The position numbers were made by a program, and so were the translations under genes. DNA of 64,000 nucleotides from Nitratireductor kimnyeongensis (GTDB lineage Bacteria > Pseudomonadota > Alphaproteobacteria > Rhizobiales > Rhizobiaceae). Shown piece by piece: positions 1 to 9,107 of this stretch; position 1 is the first letter of the stretch, and every line of letters begins with the position of its first letter. The notes beneath the pieces were generated by a model. It ran no database searches, was not told the origin of the DNA, and saw only the letters and a program-made list of their open reading frames with translations. The DNA lies in assembly GCF_019891395.1 (NCBI RefSeq), contig NZ_CP078143.1, forward strand, positions 2,865,001 through 2,929,000. Reading direction: 5' to 3'.

Positions 1-277
1 AAAGGACATCGACCTCGTAAGGCGCCAGCTTTGCCGCATCGTCAGCCTCGGTGCGCGGGTAGGTGGCGAGATCAGAGGGATTGTTGAATTGCTTCGGGTT
101 GACGAACAGTGTGACGATCACGCGCTCGACACGCGCCTTGGCCGTCTCCACCAAGCTGAGGTGGCCTTGATGGAGTGCACCCATTGTGGGCACGACAGCC
201 ACACGCTCGCCAGCGCGCCGCCATGTGCGAACGCGATCACGCAGTTCTGCAACTGTGCGCAGGATATTGGGGTTCAT
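1..277 (-). CDS. panC: Pantothenate synthetase, N-terminal part (cut by window edge)
   Basis: PanC joins pantoate and beta-alanine with ATP to make pantothenate in the cytoplasm. Reading the minus strand from the ATG at 277 gives about 92 residues, then the window ends. The family signature [10 protein letters not shown] is visible near residue 30, followed by [10 protein letters not shown] and the start of the [10 protein letters not shown] segment, all typical of the nucleotide-binding half of PanC. Its ATG overlaps the panB stop codon (ATGA), so the two are translationally coupled in one operon, the usual arrangement. The C-terminal two thirds lie outside the window, so completeness cannot be judged. 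Confidence 0.93.
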   Translation of the reverse strand, partial: MNPNILRTVAELRDRVRTWRRAGERVAVVPTMGALHQGHLSLVETAKARVERVIVTLFVNPKQFNNPSDLATYPRTEADDAAKLAPYEVDVL

Positions 278-1107
278 TCCGCCTTACCTTGTTTGCGATC
301 GGTGAAGACATGAACATCGCCCGGAAATTCCCGGGAACGGACTTCTCGTGCGTAGGATGCGATGGCCGCATCCGCGGCATCGCCGAGCTCTGCAAAACGC
401 TTGACGAATTTCGGTCGGAACGTAGCGAACATGCCGAGCATGTCGTCGGCGACGAGGATTTGCCCGTCGCAGGTTGGCGATGCACCAATGCCGATGGTGG
501 GAATGGGGATCGTTTTGGTGATGCGGTCCGCCAGCGTGGCGGGGACCTTTTCGAGCACAACGGAAAATGCGCCTGCCTCGGCGACCGCTTCCGCATCGCG
601 CTGGATGTGGAAAGCATCGTCGCCACGACCCTGCACCTTGTACCCGCCGAGAGTGTTGACGGCCTGGGGCGTGAGGCCGATATGCGCCATGACCGGAATG
701 CCGTGGCGAGTGAGAAACCTGATGGTCCGTTCCATCGTCTCGCCGCCTTCAAGCTTCACTGCGCCACATCCAGTCTCGGTCATGATCAGTGCGGCATTGC
801 GAAACGCCTGCTCAGGCGATTCCTCGTAACTGCCGAAAGGCATATCGACGACCAGGAGGGCACGCTCCACGCCGCGTCGGACGGCTTGGCCGTGCATGAT
901 CATCATGTCGAGAGAAACGCCGACGGTACTGGGCAGGCCATGCAGGACCATGCCAACGCTGTCGCCGACCAGCACAATGTCGCAGTGTCGATCCACGATG
1001 CGGGCAAGGGGGGTGGTGTAGGCTGTCAGGCAGACGAGCGGCTCGCCACCCTTTCTTGCAAGCACATCAGGGGGTGTCAGGGCCGGAACCCGTGCGTTGG
1101 CGCTCAA
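274..1107 (-). CDS. panB: 3-methyl-2-oxobutanoate hydroxymethyltransferase
   Basis: PanB transfers a hydroxymethyl group from 5,10-methylene-THF to alpha-ketoisovalerate to give ketopantoate, the first committed step of pantothenate synthesis. The protein shows [13 protein letters not shown], the [12 protein letters not shown] metal/substrate motif, [16 protein letters not shown] and [10 protein letters not shown], all PanB hallmarks. I place the start at a TTG at 1107 because GGGAGGA lies 5 nt upstream and the resulting 277 residues fit the family. The open frame extends to an ATG at 1155 that would add 16 unusual residues and lacks a good ribosome binding site. The gene is followed directly by panC with an ATGA overlap. 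Confidence 0.95.
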   Translation of the reverse strand: MSANARVPALTPPDVLARKGGEPLVCLTAYTTPLARIVDRHCDIVLVGDSVGMVLHGLPSTVGVSLDMMIMHGQAVRRGVERALLVVDMPFGSYEESPEQAFRNAALIMTETGCGAVKLEGGETMERTIRFLTRHGIPVMAHIGLTPQAVNTLGGYKVQGRGDDAFHIQRDAEAVAEAGAFSVVLEKVPATLADRITKTIPIPTIGIGASPTCDGQILVADDMLGMFATFRPKFVKRFAELGDAADAAIASYAREVRSREFPGDVHVFTDRKQGKAE

Positions 1108-1224
1108 ACTGTCCTCCCTTTGCAGATCGACACGATGCGGAATGTGACGCGTCAAAACGATTGCGTCAGGGATATGACATAGATTTTTGCGGATGCGAAG
1201 GCGCGTAATGCAGATTGTCGAATG

Positions 1225-2268
1225 TCAATCGCCGTTGAAAACGTCAGTCGATGTAAGGGTTTGCGCCAGGCTGTCAGGAGCAGTCGGCATCCCCGCAAGT
1301 ATCGACTGCGCTGCTTTGAGACCTGCCGTGATGCGCTGCAATATCGGCTCGGGCCCCAGTGTGTCGAGCGGAATGCCCCACTGCCCCTTGCCAGGAGTGC
1401 GCTGTGGCCACACTTTCAGTTCGAAATACCGTGCCGCCTTCCGGTCCACGTCTCCCCAGTACTGGACGACCGTTGCATCGGGCGCATTTTTGGCAATCCA
1501 GCCGAGATCCTGAATCCTGAGGCGCGGTTCTTCGTGGGGGCGCTTGGCGAGAAGGATGGCGCGCCAATCATGCTCGAAAATTTGATTGGCGTGCGCGACA
1601 ACAGCCACCTGTGCACCGGCTCGCCTTAGGCCCTGTTCCAGCGTGTCGGAGAGAGGGGTGTCGCAAATCAGCGCGATATCCGCCCCTTCCACCGGAATTT
1701 CTGCATCTTTGAGCAATGCGAGGCAAAGTGCGGAATGATGTTCACGGGCACCGACCAGAGGGTGCGATTCATTCACCGCCGAAATCGGTATATCGTGTTC
1801 AAGGCAGGCTTCGATGTCGACCTCGCCAGACAGCGTCATCCATGGTTCATGCATCAGCGCCACGACCGAATGGTCTGGCAGGCGTTCGATGAGCGAGCGT
1901 GTGATCGGACGAATGGACGGTCCATTGAGAAGAATGTTGGTCGCGCGGCATGTTTCGTGATCGATTCGTTCGTCAATCGAAAGATTTTCCAGGAGACCGG
2001 CGGTCCCGGCCAATGTGCGTGTGGCTTCCGCCGCCTCTTCCGCCGATTGGAACCGGGTGGCTGTCGGCGTCACGGCGGTGACGGCAGCGGCACCTGCCAG
2101 CAGTGCGGTAACCGCAGTCGCAGCGAGGAATCGGTTGTCCACCGGAACCACGACCCGCATTCCAGACAGGCTCAAATCAAAGACGCGAATATTGTCTTCG
2201 ATCAATGTGAGCATGTGGGATGCGTCTGGGTGTTGAAGTGCTCGTTCTGAACTGCCACTGCTTGCCAT
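1225..2268 (-). CDS. Unrecognised protein with a Rossmann-like second half
   Basis: I do not recognise the family. From the chosen ATG at 2268 the product is 347 residues. The N-terminal third is Ala/Thr rich (AATAVTALLAGAAAV). The middle holds conserved-looking blocks (ALMHEPWMTLSGEVD, INESHPLVG-like). Residues around 210-240 read ADIALICDTPLSD..LRRAGAQVAVVAHA, which resembles the beta-alpha-beta of a nucleotide-binding fold. The C-terminus has VVQYWGDVDRKAARYFELKVWPQ. No membrane segment or signal peptide is obvious. The frame stays open to 2577, but that extension is low complexity and contains a promoter-like sequence, so a start near 2268 (or an ATG at 2214) is preferred. It lies downstream of the glycosyltransferase on the same strand, separated by about 370 nt. 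Confidence 0.6.
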   Translation of the reverse strand: MASSGSSERALQHPDASHMLTLIEDNIRVFDLSLSGMRVVVPVDNRFLAATAVTALLAGAAAVTAVTPTATRFQSAEEAAEATRTLAGTAGLLENLSIDERIDHETCRATNILLNGPSIRPITRSLIERLPDHSVVALMHEPWMTLSGEVDIEACLEHDIPISAVNESHPLVGAREHHSALCLALLKDAEIPVEGADIALICDTPLSDTLEQGLRRAGAQVAVVAHANQIFEHDWRAILLAKRPHEEPRLRIQDLGWIAKNAPDATVVQYWGDVDRKAARYFELKVWPQRTPGKGQWGIPLDTLGPEPILQRITAGLKAAQSILAGMPTAPDSLAQTLTSTDVFNGD

Positions 2269-2638
2269 CAGAGTTCTGCCCGGTTCGCCGACCTTTCCTG
2301 GTCTACCGCCCGCTGCGAAGCCTGTCCGCCCCGGACGCGTCCATCCTACGCATGTCCTCCCCCATTCCTGGTCCGTTCCTTTGCGAATGAACCGGAAGAC
2401 ATCCCTCGCCTTGGCTTTCACACTGGCGATCCGGAGCCTTGTTTCTGCGCTGCACCAAGCCGAAAAACATAAATAAAGACAGTAGCTTAGCGTCCAATTA
2501 TTGATGATTCTCAATCTTTCCAATTGCTGGAAATCATAAAAGCCCAGGCGCACCATGCAGATAGAACGTTGGGGCAAATCCCCTGCGCTTAGGTGTTACT
2601 GCGTTCATCATGTCAGCGTATCGGCGGAGCTCCTCTAA
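2269..2638. other. Intergenic stretch, no convincing gene
   Basis: This 370-nt gap separates the coiled-coil gene from the unrecognised gene. The minus-strand frame of the downstream gene remains open through part of it, but the translated sequence looks non-coding. It contains an AT-rich promoter-like region (2470-2497) and a small palindrome with arms TTTCCA and TGGAAA at 2516-2532. Nothing else could be supported. Confidence 0.5.
2470..2497 (-). promoter_or_regulatory. Putative sigma-70 promoter for the unrecognised gene
   Basis: On the minus strand TTGGAC (2497-2492) is followed by a 16-nt spacer and TATTTA (2475-2470). It lies about 200 nt before the chosen start at 2268, in locally AT-rich DNA. 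A short inverted repeat (TTTCCA, 5 nt, TGGAAA at 2516-2532) sits just upstream and could be an operator. This rests on motif matching only. Confidence 0.35.
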
Positions 2639-3037
2639 TCATTTTGAAAGGCATGTACGCAGCGCCGCGGGCGCATGACGCAAGCCGACTGTTTCCGGTT
2701 TCTCCGCAGTTCCGGCGAAGTCTGAAGCGGTCGAACGCAACAGTTGGACAAGTTCCGACTGACGCTGGAGCGTTTCCATTCGCCTTGTGTAGGCTTTCAT
2801 GGATTGCGTCATGTCGTCTATCCGCGTCGAGAGCGAGTTCTCACTCCCGTTGCTCTCAAAACGCTCCTGGGCGAAGGCCGCGGTAGCAGCAAGTCGCTCG
2901 CAGCGTTCCTTGAGGCCCCGTCGCTCGGCTCGCAGCTCCCGATCAAGCAGGTCGAGCGTGTGCGTGAGCGTGTTGAACCGCAGGTTATCTGTTTCTTCGT
3001 CACGTGCCGCACTGCGGATCCTCAGGACAGAAAACAT
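2639..3037 (-). CDS. Small predicted coiled-coil protein
   Basis: A 132-residue product with no recognised domain. Residues about 20-105 are rich in Glu, Arg, Leu and Gln with heptad-like spacing (LDLLDRELRAERRGLKERCERL, then MTQSMKAYTRRMETLQRQ), suggesting a long alpha-helical coiled coil. There is no signal peptide or membrane segment. The ATG lies 7 nt after the stop of the upstream glycosyltransferase on the same strand, which suggests co-transcription and translational coupling. The first codons partly follow GGAG inside the preceding gene, at a rather long spacing. It may be a scaffold or regulatory partner of the polysaccharide machinery, but that is only inferred from position. Confidence 0.5.
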   Translation of the reverse strand: MFSVLRIRSAARDEETDNLRFNTLTHTLDLLDRELRAERRGLKERCERLAATAAFAQERFESNGSENSLSTRIDDMTQSMKAYTRRMETLQRQSELVQLLRSTASDFAGTAEKPETVGLRHAPAALRTCLSK

Positions 3038-3044
3038 GGCTTGG

Positions 3045-4241
3045 TCACGCTCCGTTTCTCAAATGGGGATCGGGAAGTTCCACCCGGGCGACCCGGGGGC
3101 GCAGCGATGGCTGGTTGCGCACGACGCGCGAGAGTGAAACCGGTAGCGGTTTCCGCCTGGCAATCTCATCCTCAATGATTTGCCGCATGCGTTGTTTGAA
3201 ATGGGCATCGCTGAACTGCTGCGCATGCTGGCGTATCTTCTCGGTGCGGAAACTGCCTTCCATCGCCTCGAAGCGGCGCACTGCATCAATAAGACCGGCC
3301 TCAGATTGCTCATCGAACAGGAGCCCGGTCTGGTCAGGGACGATCGAGTCGAGCACGCCCCCGCTCGCATGGGCGATCACAGGCCGGCCGCTCGCCATTG
3401 CCTCCACGGGGACAATCCCAAAATCCTCGGTTCCGGGAAAGACCAGTGCCCGGCAGCGGGCAAGCATCTCCTTGAGTTGTGCGAAGGGTGTTCGACCCAA
3501 AAACGTCACATTGGGACCGGCCATCCGCTTCAGCATCGCCATCTCGGGGCCTTCCCCGATAACGACAAGTTTGCGACCCATCCGGGTGAAGGCACGCACC
3601 GCCAGGTCAACCCGCTTGTAGCCGACCAGCTGGCCGGCAACGAGGTAATGATCGCCGAGCTCAGTCGCCGGCGCGAACTCGTCGACGCTTACGGGCGGAT
3701 TAAGAACGGTTGCCCGACGCCGGTAGTACTTGCCGATCCGATCGGCCACATGGCGTGAATTGGCAACAAATGCGTCGACACGTGCGGCTGTGGTGACGTC
3801 CCATGCCCGCAGGGCCGGCGCGATCCACGGCATGAGCATCCGCGTCGGCAGGCCGGCATTCGCACGATAGAAGTGATAGTGATCCCACACATAGCGCATG
3901 GGCGAATGACAGTAGCAGACATGCGTTGCCTGCGGCCCGGGCGTGATGCCCTTGGCAGGCCCGGATTCACTGGAAATGACCAGGTCATAACCCGAGACGT
4001 CCAGGCTCTCCAGAGCAAACGGCATGAGCGGCAGGAGCGACTGGTAGCGCCGCTTCGCACCCGGAATCTTCTGTAGAAACGAGGGGATGACCCGATGGCG
4101 GCGGATCTTTTCTGAAACCCGCCTTTCGTCATAGACCAGTGTGAAGATATCGGCCTCGGGATACATGTCGCATAAGGCTTCGACGACCTTTTCGCCTCCG
4201 CGCATGGAGACGAGCCAATAATGAACGATGGCGACGCGCAA
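3045..4241 (-). CDS. GT4-family glycosyltransferase
   Basis: A GT-B fold sugar transferase, probably cytoplasmic and membrane-associated, adding a sugar to the lipid-linked exopolysaccharide repeat. The N-terminal domain begins RVAIVHYWLVSMRGGEKVVE, the usual opening of this subgroup. The acceptor domain includes YCHSPMRYVWDHY. The C-terminal donor domain has YLVAGQLVGYKRVDLAVRAF, VIGEGPEM and the retaining-GT signature FPGTEDFGIVPVEAMASGRPVIA. I choose a TTG start at 4241 because GGGAG lies about 7 nt upstream and it matches the family N-terminus. The ATG at 4319 would add 26 atypical residues. It is divergent from the main export operon, with a shared intergenic region of about 320 nt. Confidence 0.9.
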   Translation of the reverse strand: MRVAIVHYWLVSMRGGEKVVEALCDMYPEADIFTLVYDERRVSEKIRRHRVIPSFLQKIPGAKRRYQSLLPLMPFALESLDVSGYDLVISSESGPAKGITPGPQATHVCYCHSPMRYVWDHYHFYRANAGLPTRMLMPWIAPALRAWDVTTAARVDAFVANSRHVADRIGKYYRRRATVLNPPVSVDEFAPATELGDHYLVAGQLVGYKRVDLAVRAFTRMGRKLVVIGEGPEMAMLKRMAGPNVTFLGRTPFAQLKEMLARCRALVFPGTEDFGIVPVEAMASGRPVIAHASGGVLDSIVPDQTGLLFDEQSEAGLIDAVRRFEAMEGSFRTEKIRQHAQQFSDAHFKQRMRQIIEDEIARRKPLPVSLSRVVRNQPSLRPRVARVELPDPHLRNGA

Positions 4242-4350
4242 GACACTTCTCCCGGATTTGCTCTCCCGAATACTGCTTGGAAAAGGCGCGGCAGGCACAC
4301 CGACAATACGGTTGAACACGTGTCTGAAGGGTGCAGAAATGCGCTCAAAC

Positions 4351-4454
4351 GGGCTAGCCCATAATCCGATCGGGCGTCACCGGCACCTGTGCGCCCTCCC
4401 GTCTGCGTCAAAAGCCCAATGGGCTTAGAGGGACTAGCCGAAAGGGACTAGCCG
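4351..4454. repeat. Palindromes and a tandem 14-bp repeat in the divergent exopolysaccharide control region
   Basis: The region between the divergent GT4 and export genes (4242-4562) holds no gene but several related elements. They are a perfect palindrome GGGCTAGCCC (4351-4360), an inverted repeat AAGCCC-AAT-GGGCTT (4412-4426), and two adjacent copies of AGGGACTAGCCG (4429-4440 and 4443-4454) separated by two bases. The shared GG(G/A)CTAGCC core suggests repeated binding of one regulator, but no known consensus was recognised. Confidence 0.55.
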
Positions 4455-4562
4455 CACACCATTTGAACCGGGTTTACCTGTTCCCGTTTCCGCTGATGAT
4501 CGATGGTGGGGGAGGCGGCTTCGCGTCTTCCCGAAGGCAATGATCACTGCGGATCGGGCAGA

Positions 4563-5894
4563 ATGAAGCAGGCAAAGGCTGGGTTCACCATTTCCTTCCC
4601 CAAAGCACGAAAATTCGTGCTTGTGGCGCTTGTGCTCACCCTGTGCATCTTTGTCAGCAGTGTTGCTGTCCGCGCGCAGAGTGAATTTCAGCTTCTGGCT
4701 CAGACGCGGGTCAAGGTCGCCGTGGTGGAATGGGATGAAGCACAGGGAGAATATAGGGAATGGACAGCCCTTAGTGGTGAATACACCGTCTCGCCCGCAG
4801 GCACGGTTTCTCTTCCCTTGGTCGGGCAACTCAGTGCGGTTGGCAAAACTTCCCAAGAGCTCGCCGGCCAAATCGCGGCGGCACTCCAGAAGAAGACAGG
4901 TCTCATTGCACCGCCAGCCACAACGGTTGAAGTGGTGCGCTATCCGTCGGTGTTCGTCACTGGCAGTGTGGAACGGCCAGGTGAGTTCGAGTTCAAACCT
5001 GGACTTAACGTTATGCAGGCGCTGGCGATGGCCGGAGGCCGTGTGCGCAGGTCCGATCAGGCCGGTGGGTACTCCGAGCTCGAGCAAATTCGTTATGCGG
5101 GCGAAATTGGTCGTATCGATCTTCAACTCCTTCAGCTCGCGATCCGTAGAGCACGGCTCGAAACGGAACTGGTCGAGGGCGAGAGTGTCGATTTCGATGC
5201 AGCCTTGCAGGGACGTCCTCTGGCCGGTCACGCAGCGCAGTTCGTGCGGGACGAGCAGGCGATATTCGTGGCCCGTCGCAACGCCTATGAGCGGCAGCGC
5301 AACGCACTCGATGAACTTGGAACACTCTTTCGCGAGGAAATCCGGATTCTCGGCGAGAAAATGGTGGCGCAGGACCGGCAGATCAAAATCGCCGAGGAAG
5401 AACTGGGTAATGTCGCTCAACTGGTCAAAAGAGGCACAGTCACGAAATCACGCGAAACCGGGCTTGAGCGCATCGTGGCTGACCTGCAATCCAGCCGGCT
5501 TGACCTTGCGGTGGCCTCTATGCGCGCAAGGCAAAGATTGAGTGAAACCGAGCGTGATGCGCTCAGTCTGGAAGGCTCGCGACGCACGGAAATCGGCGCC
5601 GAGCTGCAAAGGGTCAATCTGGAAATCGACGACCTGGAACTGCGCCGTGGAATGACGGAGCAGCTTCTTCAGGCAACCGGGGCGTCGATCCTGCGTCGTG
5701 AGGACAGGGCGTTCGAGCAGCAGCCGCTGCGGTTCAGCATTCTGCGCGGCGTTGGTCAGAAACAGCGTGTGGACGCGTTTGAAGCGACCGGGCTTGAACC
5801 CGGAGACGTCCTGGATGTGCAGCTCGATCTCCTTCGCGCCTCGATGCCACGCGCGTCCCTCGAAAGCGAAATGAGACAGGCGCAGACGCGCTAG
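4563..5894 (+). CDS. Polysaccharide export protein, ExoF/Wza-like
   Basis: A periplasmic/outer-membrane polysaccharide export component. From the ATG at 4563 the 443-residue product starts with a basic n-region and a hydrophobic signal segment (KFVLVALVLTLCIFVSSVAV) ending near RAQ. Next comes a polysaccharide export domain (SGEYTVSPAGTVSLPLVGQLSAVGKTSQELAGQI), then a SLBB-type segment (VFVTGSVERPGEFEFKPGLNVMQALAMAGG). The second half is long and helical (coiled coil), as in rhizobial ExoF rather than enterobacterial Wza, and no lipobox Cys is seen. An upstream ATG at 4503 would bury the signal peptide. It is the first gene of the plus-strand operon, followed by the Wzc/ExoP gene. Confidence 0.88.
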   Translation: MKQAKAGFTISFPKARKFVLVALVLTLCIFVSSVAVRAQSEFQLLAQTRVKVAVVEWDEAQGEYREWTALSGEYTVSPAGTVSLPLVGQLSAVGKTSQELAGQIAAALQKKTGLIAPPATTVEVVRYPSVFVTGSVERPGEFEFKPGLNVMQALAMAGGRVRRSDQAGGYSELEQIRYAGEIGRIDLQLLQLAIRRARLETELVEGESVDFDAALQGRPLAGHAAQFVRDEQAIFVARRNAYERQRNALDELGTLFREEIRILGEKMVAQDRQIKIAEEELGNVAQLVKRGTVTKSRETGLERIVADLQSSRLDLAVASMRARQRLSETERDALSLEGSRRTEIGAELQRVNLEIDDLELRRGMTEQLLQATGASILRREDRAFEQQPLRFSILRGVGQKQRVDAFEATGLEPGDVLDVQLDLLRASMPRASLESEMRQAQTR

Positions 5895-5926
5895 AGAATT
5901 TTAGAGCCATACGGGTGGGGCAGGCC

Positions 5927-8194
5927 ATGGTGGTGCAGGAAATCAGGAAGCTGACAGGGACGGAGATGGCGTCCAAGGACAATGGACGGCATGAGGACTA
6001 CATTTCCTTTCGCGATATCTGGGCATTCCTGCAGAGGCATTTTCTGGTTCTCGCCCTGGCGTCGACCGCCGGCGTGGCGCTTGGCGCGCTCTACATCGCA
6101 AACACAGAACCCACATACACTTCGATCGCTCGCATCGTCATCGACCGTGAACAGGCGCGAATTGCCTCTCAAGACGCGTCTACAGGTACGATTATCATCG
6201 AAACCGCCGAAATTGCCAGTGAGGTCGAAATCGTCAAATCGGAGGCGATCGCCCGCTCGGTGATCAAGCAGCTCAACCTGACGGAAGACCCGGAAATCCA
6301 GACGAGCAGCTCCTGGAGATCGGCCGTGCGCGGCGCGCTTGGTGCAATACTCTCCCTATTCGACCCGGCGACAGAGGACGGAGCGGAGGCCGCGGGTGAG
6401 CCAAGCGAAGAAGAAGTCATGCGACGCACCATGGCGGGGTTTCTGGGACGCGTGTCGGTGCGACGTGTGGGGCAATCCTATGTTCTTGAAATCGGTTACA
6501 CCTCCACCAACCCGGTGAAAGCGGCGCGTGCGGCCAACGCCATCGCCAACACCTACATGCAGTCGAGCCTCGACGCCAAATCGCAGATCATTGCGCGCGG
6601 CGCGCAATGGATCGAGGATCGGCTGGTGGAGATCGGACGACAGGCACAAGAAGCCGCTCTCAGTGCAGAGCAATACAGGAACAGCAACGACATTTCCCAG
6701 GTCGGCTCCGCAGGCATCGACCAGCAACAGTTGTCCGAGATTAGCAGCCAGCTGCTGGCAGCGCAGACCGCGACCGCAGGCGAGGCGGCACGGCTTGCCA
6801 CCATCAACCGCATTCTGGCCGGAGACCTGCCCGATAGCTATGTGGGGGAGGCGCTGAGCAACACCGAAATCAACCGGCTGAGAGCGGATCTGGGCGTAGC
6901 GCGCAAGCGACTGGAGACGTTGCAGACACGCTATGGTACCGAGAGTGAACCCACCTTGGCAGCAAAGTCAGAAATCGCGCGGCTGGAATCCCAGATCAAC
7001 ACCGAACTGGTGCGCATTCAGGGCGTCTACAGGTCCAACCTCGACACGGCACAGGCGCGCGAAGGACTGCTGAAGAAGCAACTCGATGCGATCAAGGGCA
7101 ATGTCACGGAAAAAAATCTCGCACGAGTCCAGCTCACCGAGCTCGAAAGCCGGGCGACCACCTATCGGCGCATGTATGAAAGCGTCCTTCAACAATTGAT
7201 CACAACACTGCAGAAGCAGTCCTTTCCCATTGGCGATGCCCGCATGGTTGCGGCGGCTACGCCTCCACTGGCCAAGATCTGGCCGAAAACCACACTCATC
7301 ATCCCCATGGCTCTGATGCTCGGTTTTGCCGGCGGTCTGGGACTTGCCGGACTGCGCGACTTGCTCGACCGTCGCATCAGCTCGGGTGAACGTCTGAGCC
7401 GTGAACTTGGGCTGCCGACCCTAGGCCATGTTCCCTTCACGCGCTTTCAGGTGTCGGGCAGCAAAGGTGCCCTGCGGTTCGTGCTCGATGCACCCTATTC
7501 CGGTTTCTCTGAGGCCCTGCGCGGCGTGAAGAGTTCCATTGATGCGGCGTTTCCTTCGGGCGGACCAATCGTCGTGGGGCTCACTTCAGTCAGCGGCGAC
7601 GAAGGAAAAAGCACGATTGCGGCCAATCTGGGCCAACTTTACGCAAATGAGGGGCTACGTGTGGTTCTGGTCGATGCAAATTTCAGGAACCCGTTCTTGA
7701 GTTTGCAGGCGGCCAATTCAGGAACAAAGGCTGGTCTTGCTGTCTATCAGGGTGACGAAATTCCCGAGCACGCACAATCTGAGAAACGAAAGAAAGACAA
7801 GCTGATGCAGATGGAGGATGGGTTGATCCTCCCGGTGCTCACCGTGGAGCAGATCCGGAAAGCCGCACATCCGGGCCATCGCTTTGGGCATCTACCGGCC
7901 CTGAAGAAAAAGATCGAGGAACTGCGCCAGGATTACGACGTCATCATCGTCGACCTGTCGACCTTTGCCACCTCAGCCGACACCCGGGCGGCCAGCGCCC
8001 ATCTCGACGGTATCCTCTTGGTTCTGGGGAACCGGCGCAAGATGACTGTCGAATGGCTGGCAAGCGCGCTCGCAACATTCGGAAAGTCCCGCGTTGGCAT
8101 TCTGGGGGTCGTCTTCAACAAGCGCAAAACCCGACGGTGGTTGCATCCTATGGGCAGAAAAAGGCGCGAAGCAGGAGGCCGGCATGCAATTTGA
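5927..8194 (+). CDS. Wzc/ExoP-like polysaccharide co-polymerase with degenerate kinase signatures
   Basis: An inner-membrane chain-length determinant/co-polymerase for Wzy-dependent polysaccharide. It has a cytoplasmic start, TM1 near residues 35-55 (FLVLALASTAGVALGALYIA), a large periplasmic Wzz-type domain with long coiled-coil segments, TM2 (TLIIPMALMLGFAGGLGLAGL), and a C-terminal P-loop domain. Walker A reads SGDEGKST, Walker A' reads VVLVDANFRNP instead of the usual DADxR, and Walker B reads IIVDLSTFA. The C-terminus (RRWLHPMGRKRREAGGRHAI) has no tyrosine cluster, so autophosphorylation on a Tyr tail is unlikely. ATG 5927 is preferred, with GTG 5915 or ATG 5966 as alternatives. It overlaps the next gene by 11 nt. 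Confidence 0.9.
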   Translation: MVVQEIRKLTGTEMASKDNGRHEDYISFRDIWAFLQRHFLVLALASTAGVALGALYIANTEPTYTSIARIVIDREQARIASQDASTGTIIIETAEIASEVEIVKSEAIARSVIKQLNLTEDPEIQTSSSWRSAVRGALGAILSLFDPATEDGAEAAGEPSEEEVMRRTMAGFLGRVSVRRVGQSYVLEIGYTSTNPVKAARAANAIANTYMQSSLDAKSQIIARGAQWIEDRLVEIGRQAQEAALSAEQYRNSNDISQVGSAGIDQQQLSEISSQLLAAQTATAGEAARLATINRILAGDLPDSYVGEALSNTEINRLRADLGVARKRLETLQTRYGTESEPTLAAKSEIARLESQINTELVRIQGVYRSNLDTAQAREGLLKKQLDAIKGNVTEKNLARVQLTELESRATTYRRMYESVLQQLITTLQKQSFPIGDARMVAAATPPLAKIWPKTTLIIPMALMLGFAGGLGLAGLRDLLDRRISSGERLSRELGLPTLGHVPFTRFQVSGSKGALRFVLDAPYSGFSEALRGVKSSIDAAFPSGGPIVVGLTSVSGDEGKSTIAANLGQLYANEGLRVVLVDANFRNPFLSLQAANSGTKAGLAVYQGDEIPEHAQSEKRKKDKLMQMEDGLILPVLTVEQIRKAAHPGHRFGHLPALKKKIEELRQDYDVIIVDLSTFATSADTRAASAHLDGILLVLGNRRKMTVEWLASALATFGKSRVGILGVVFNKRKTRRWLHPMGRKRREAGGRHAI

Positions 8195-9098
8195 ACGCTC
8201 TCTAGGTCCGACCGATCTCCGCATCGCCGTTGGCATTGCCACCACTGGGCGCAGGTCAATACTTCATTCCGTGGTGCCGCACCTGCTGGACCAGACGCGT
8301 CCAGCCGACAGCATTGTCATATGTGCTGCAAACCTCGAGGACGTGGATCCCGAGGCAATGGCCGCTCAAATTTCCCGCACGCGCATCGTTTTCGCCGAAC
8401 GTGGGCTCTGCCGACAGCGAAATCGGATTCTCGAAAGCGTGGAAGACGCCGACATTCTTCTCTTTCTCGATGACGACTTCCTCTTGGCTCCCAGTTACCT
8501 GGAAGAGACCGCGCAAATTTTCCGACGCTACCCCGATGTCGTCATGAGCACGGGCACGGTCGATGCGGATGGTATTTTGGGGCCGGGGATCCCGCTTGAA
8601 GATGGATTGCGTCTTATTGGTACGTGTTCAAAATCAGCCTCTGCCGGCCGCGAGAAGCCAGTCTATAGCGGCTACGGTTGCAACATGGCGGTGCGCCTGT
8701 CGACTGTCCGCGGATATGGTCTGCGCTTCGACGAAAATCTGCCGCTCTATGGTTGGCTGGAGGACGTGGATTTCAGCCGTCAGCTTGCACGATATGGCCG
8801 CATTGTGAGTTCGGGCCGCCTCCACGGTGTCCACCTGGGTACAAAGTCCGGGCGGACCTCGGGCCTCAGGCTGGGATATTCGCAGATAGCCAATCCGGTC
8901 TATCTCATGGGCAAAAAGACGATGAGCCCGCGTCATGCCGCCCCGCAAATCATGCGCAATCTCGTTGCCAACGCTGTGAAGATTGTCTGGCCCGAACCCT
9001 GGGTGGATCGGCGAGGCCGGCTTCTGGGCAATATGCGGGCCGTGAGGGACCTGCTGCGCGGCCGTCTCTCCCCCCAGAACGTCAACGTCTTGGAATAG
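8184..9098 (+). CDS. GT2-family glycosyltransferase
   Basis: A GT-A fold inverting glycosyltransferase of 304 residues. The N-terminus reads LRIAVGIATTGRRSILHSVVPHLLDQT. The metal/nucleotide DxD-type motif lies in ILLFLDDDFLL. The acceptor-side segment LYGWLEDVDFSRQL carries the ED motif expected of GT2 enzymes. The ATG at 8184 follows AGGAGG with a 5-nt spacer and lies inside the end of the co-polymerase gene, so the pair is translationally coupled. It probably adds one residue of the exopolysaccharide repeat on the cytoplasmic face. The sugar cannot be predicted. Confidence 0.9.
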   Translation: MQFERSLGPTDLRIAVGIATTGRRSILHSVVPHLLDQTRPADSIVICAANLEDVDPEAMAAQISRTRIVFAERGLCRQRNRILESVEDADILLFLDDDFLLAPSYLEETAQIFRRYPDVVMSTGTVDADGILGPGIPLEDGLRLIGTCSKSASAGREKPVYSGYGCNMAVRLSTVRGYGLRFDENLPLYGWLEDVDFSRQLARYGRIVSSGRLHGVHLGTKSGRTSGLRLGYSQIANPVYLMGKKTMSPRHAAPQIMRNLVANAVKIVWPEPWVDRRGRLLGNMRAVRDLLRGRLSPQNVNVLE

Positions 9099-9107
9099 GG
9101 GGCAACC

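Noticed and set aside
4429-4454. Short tandem repeat considered as a CRISPR fragment
   Set aside because: Only two 12-bp copies separated by two bases, with no spacers and no cas genes.
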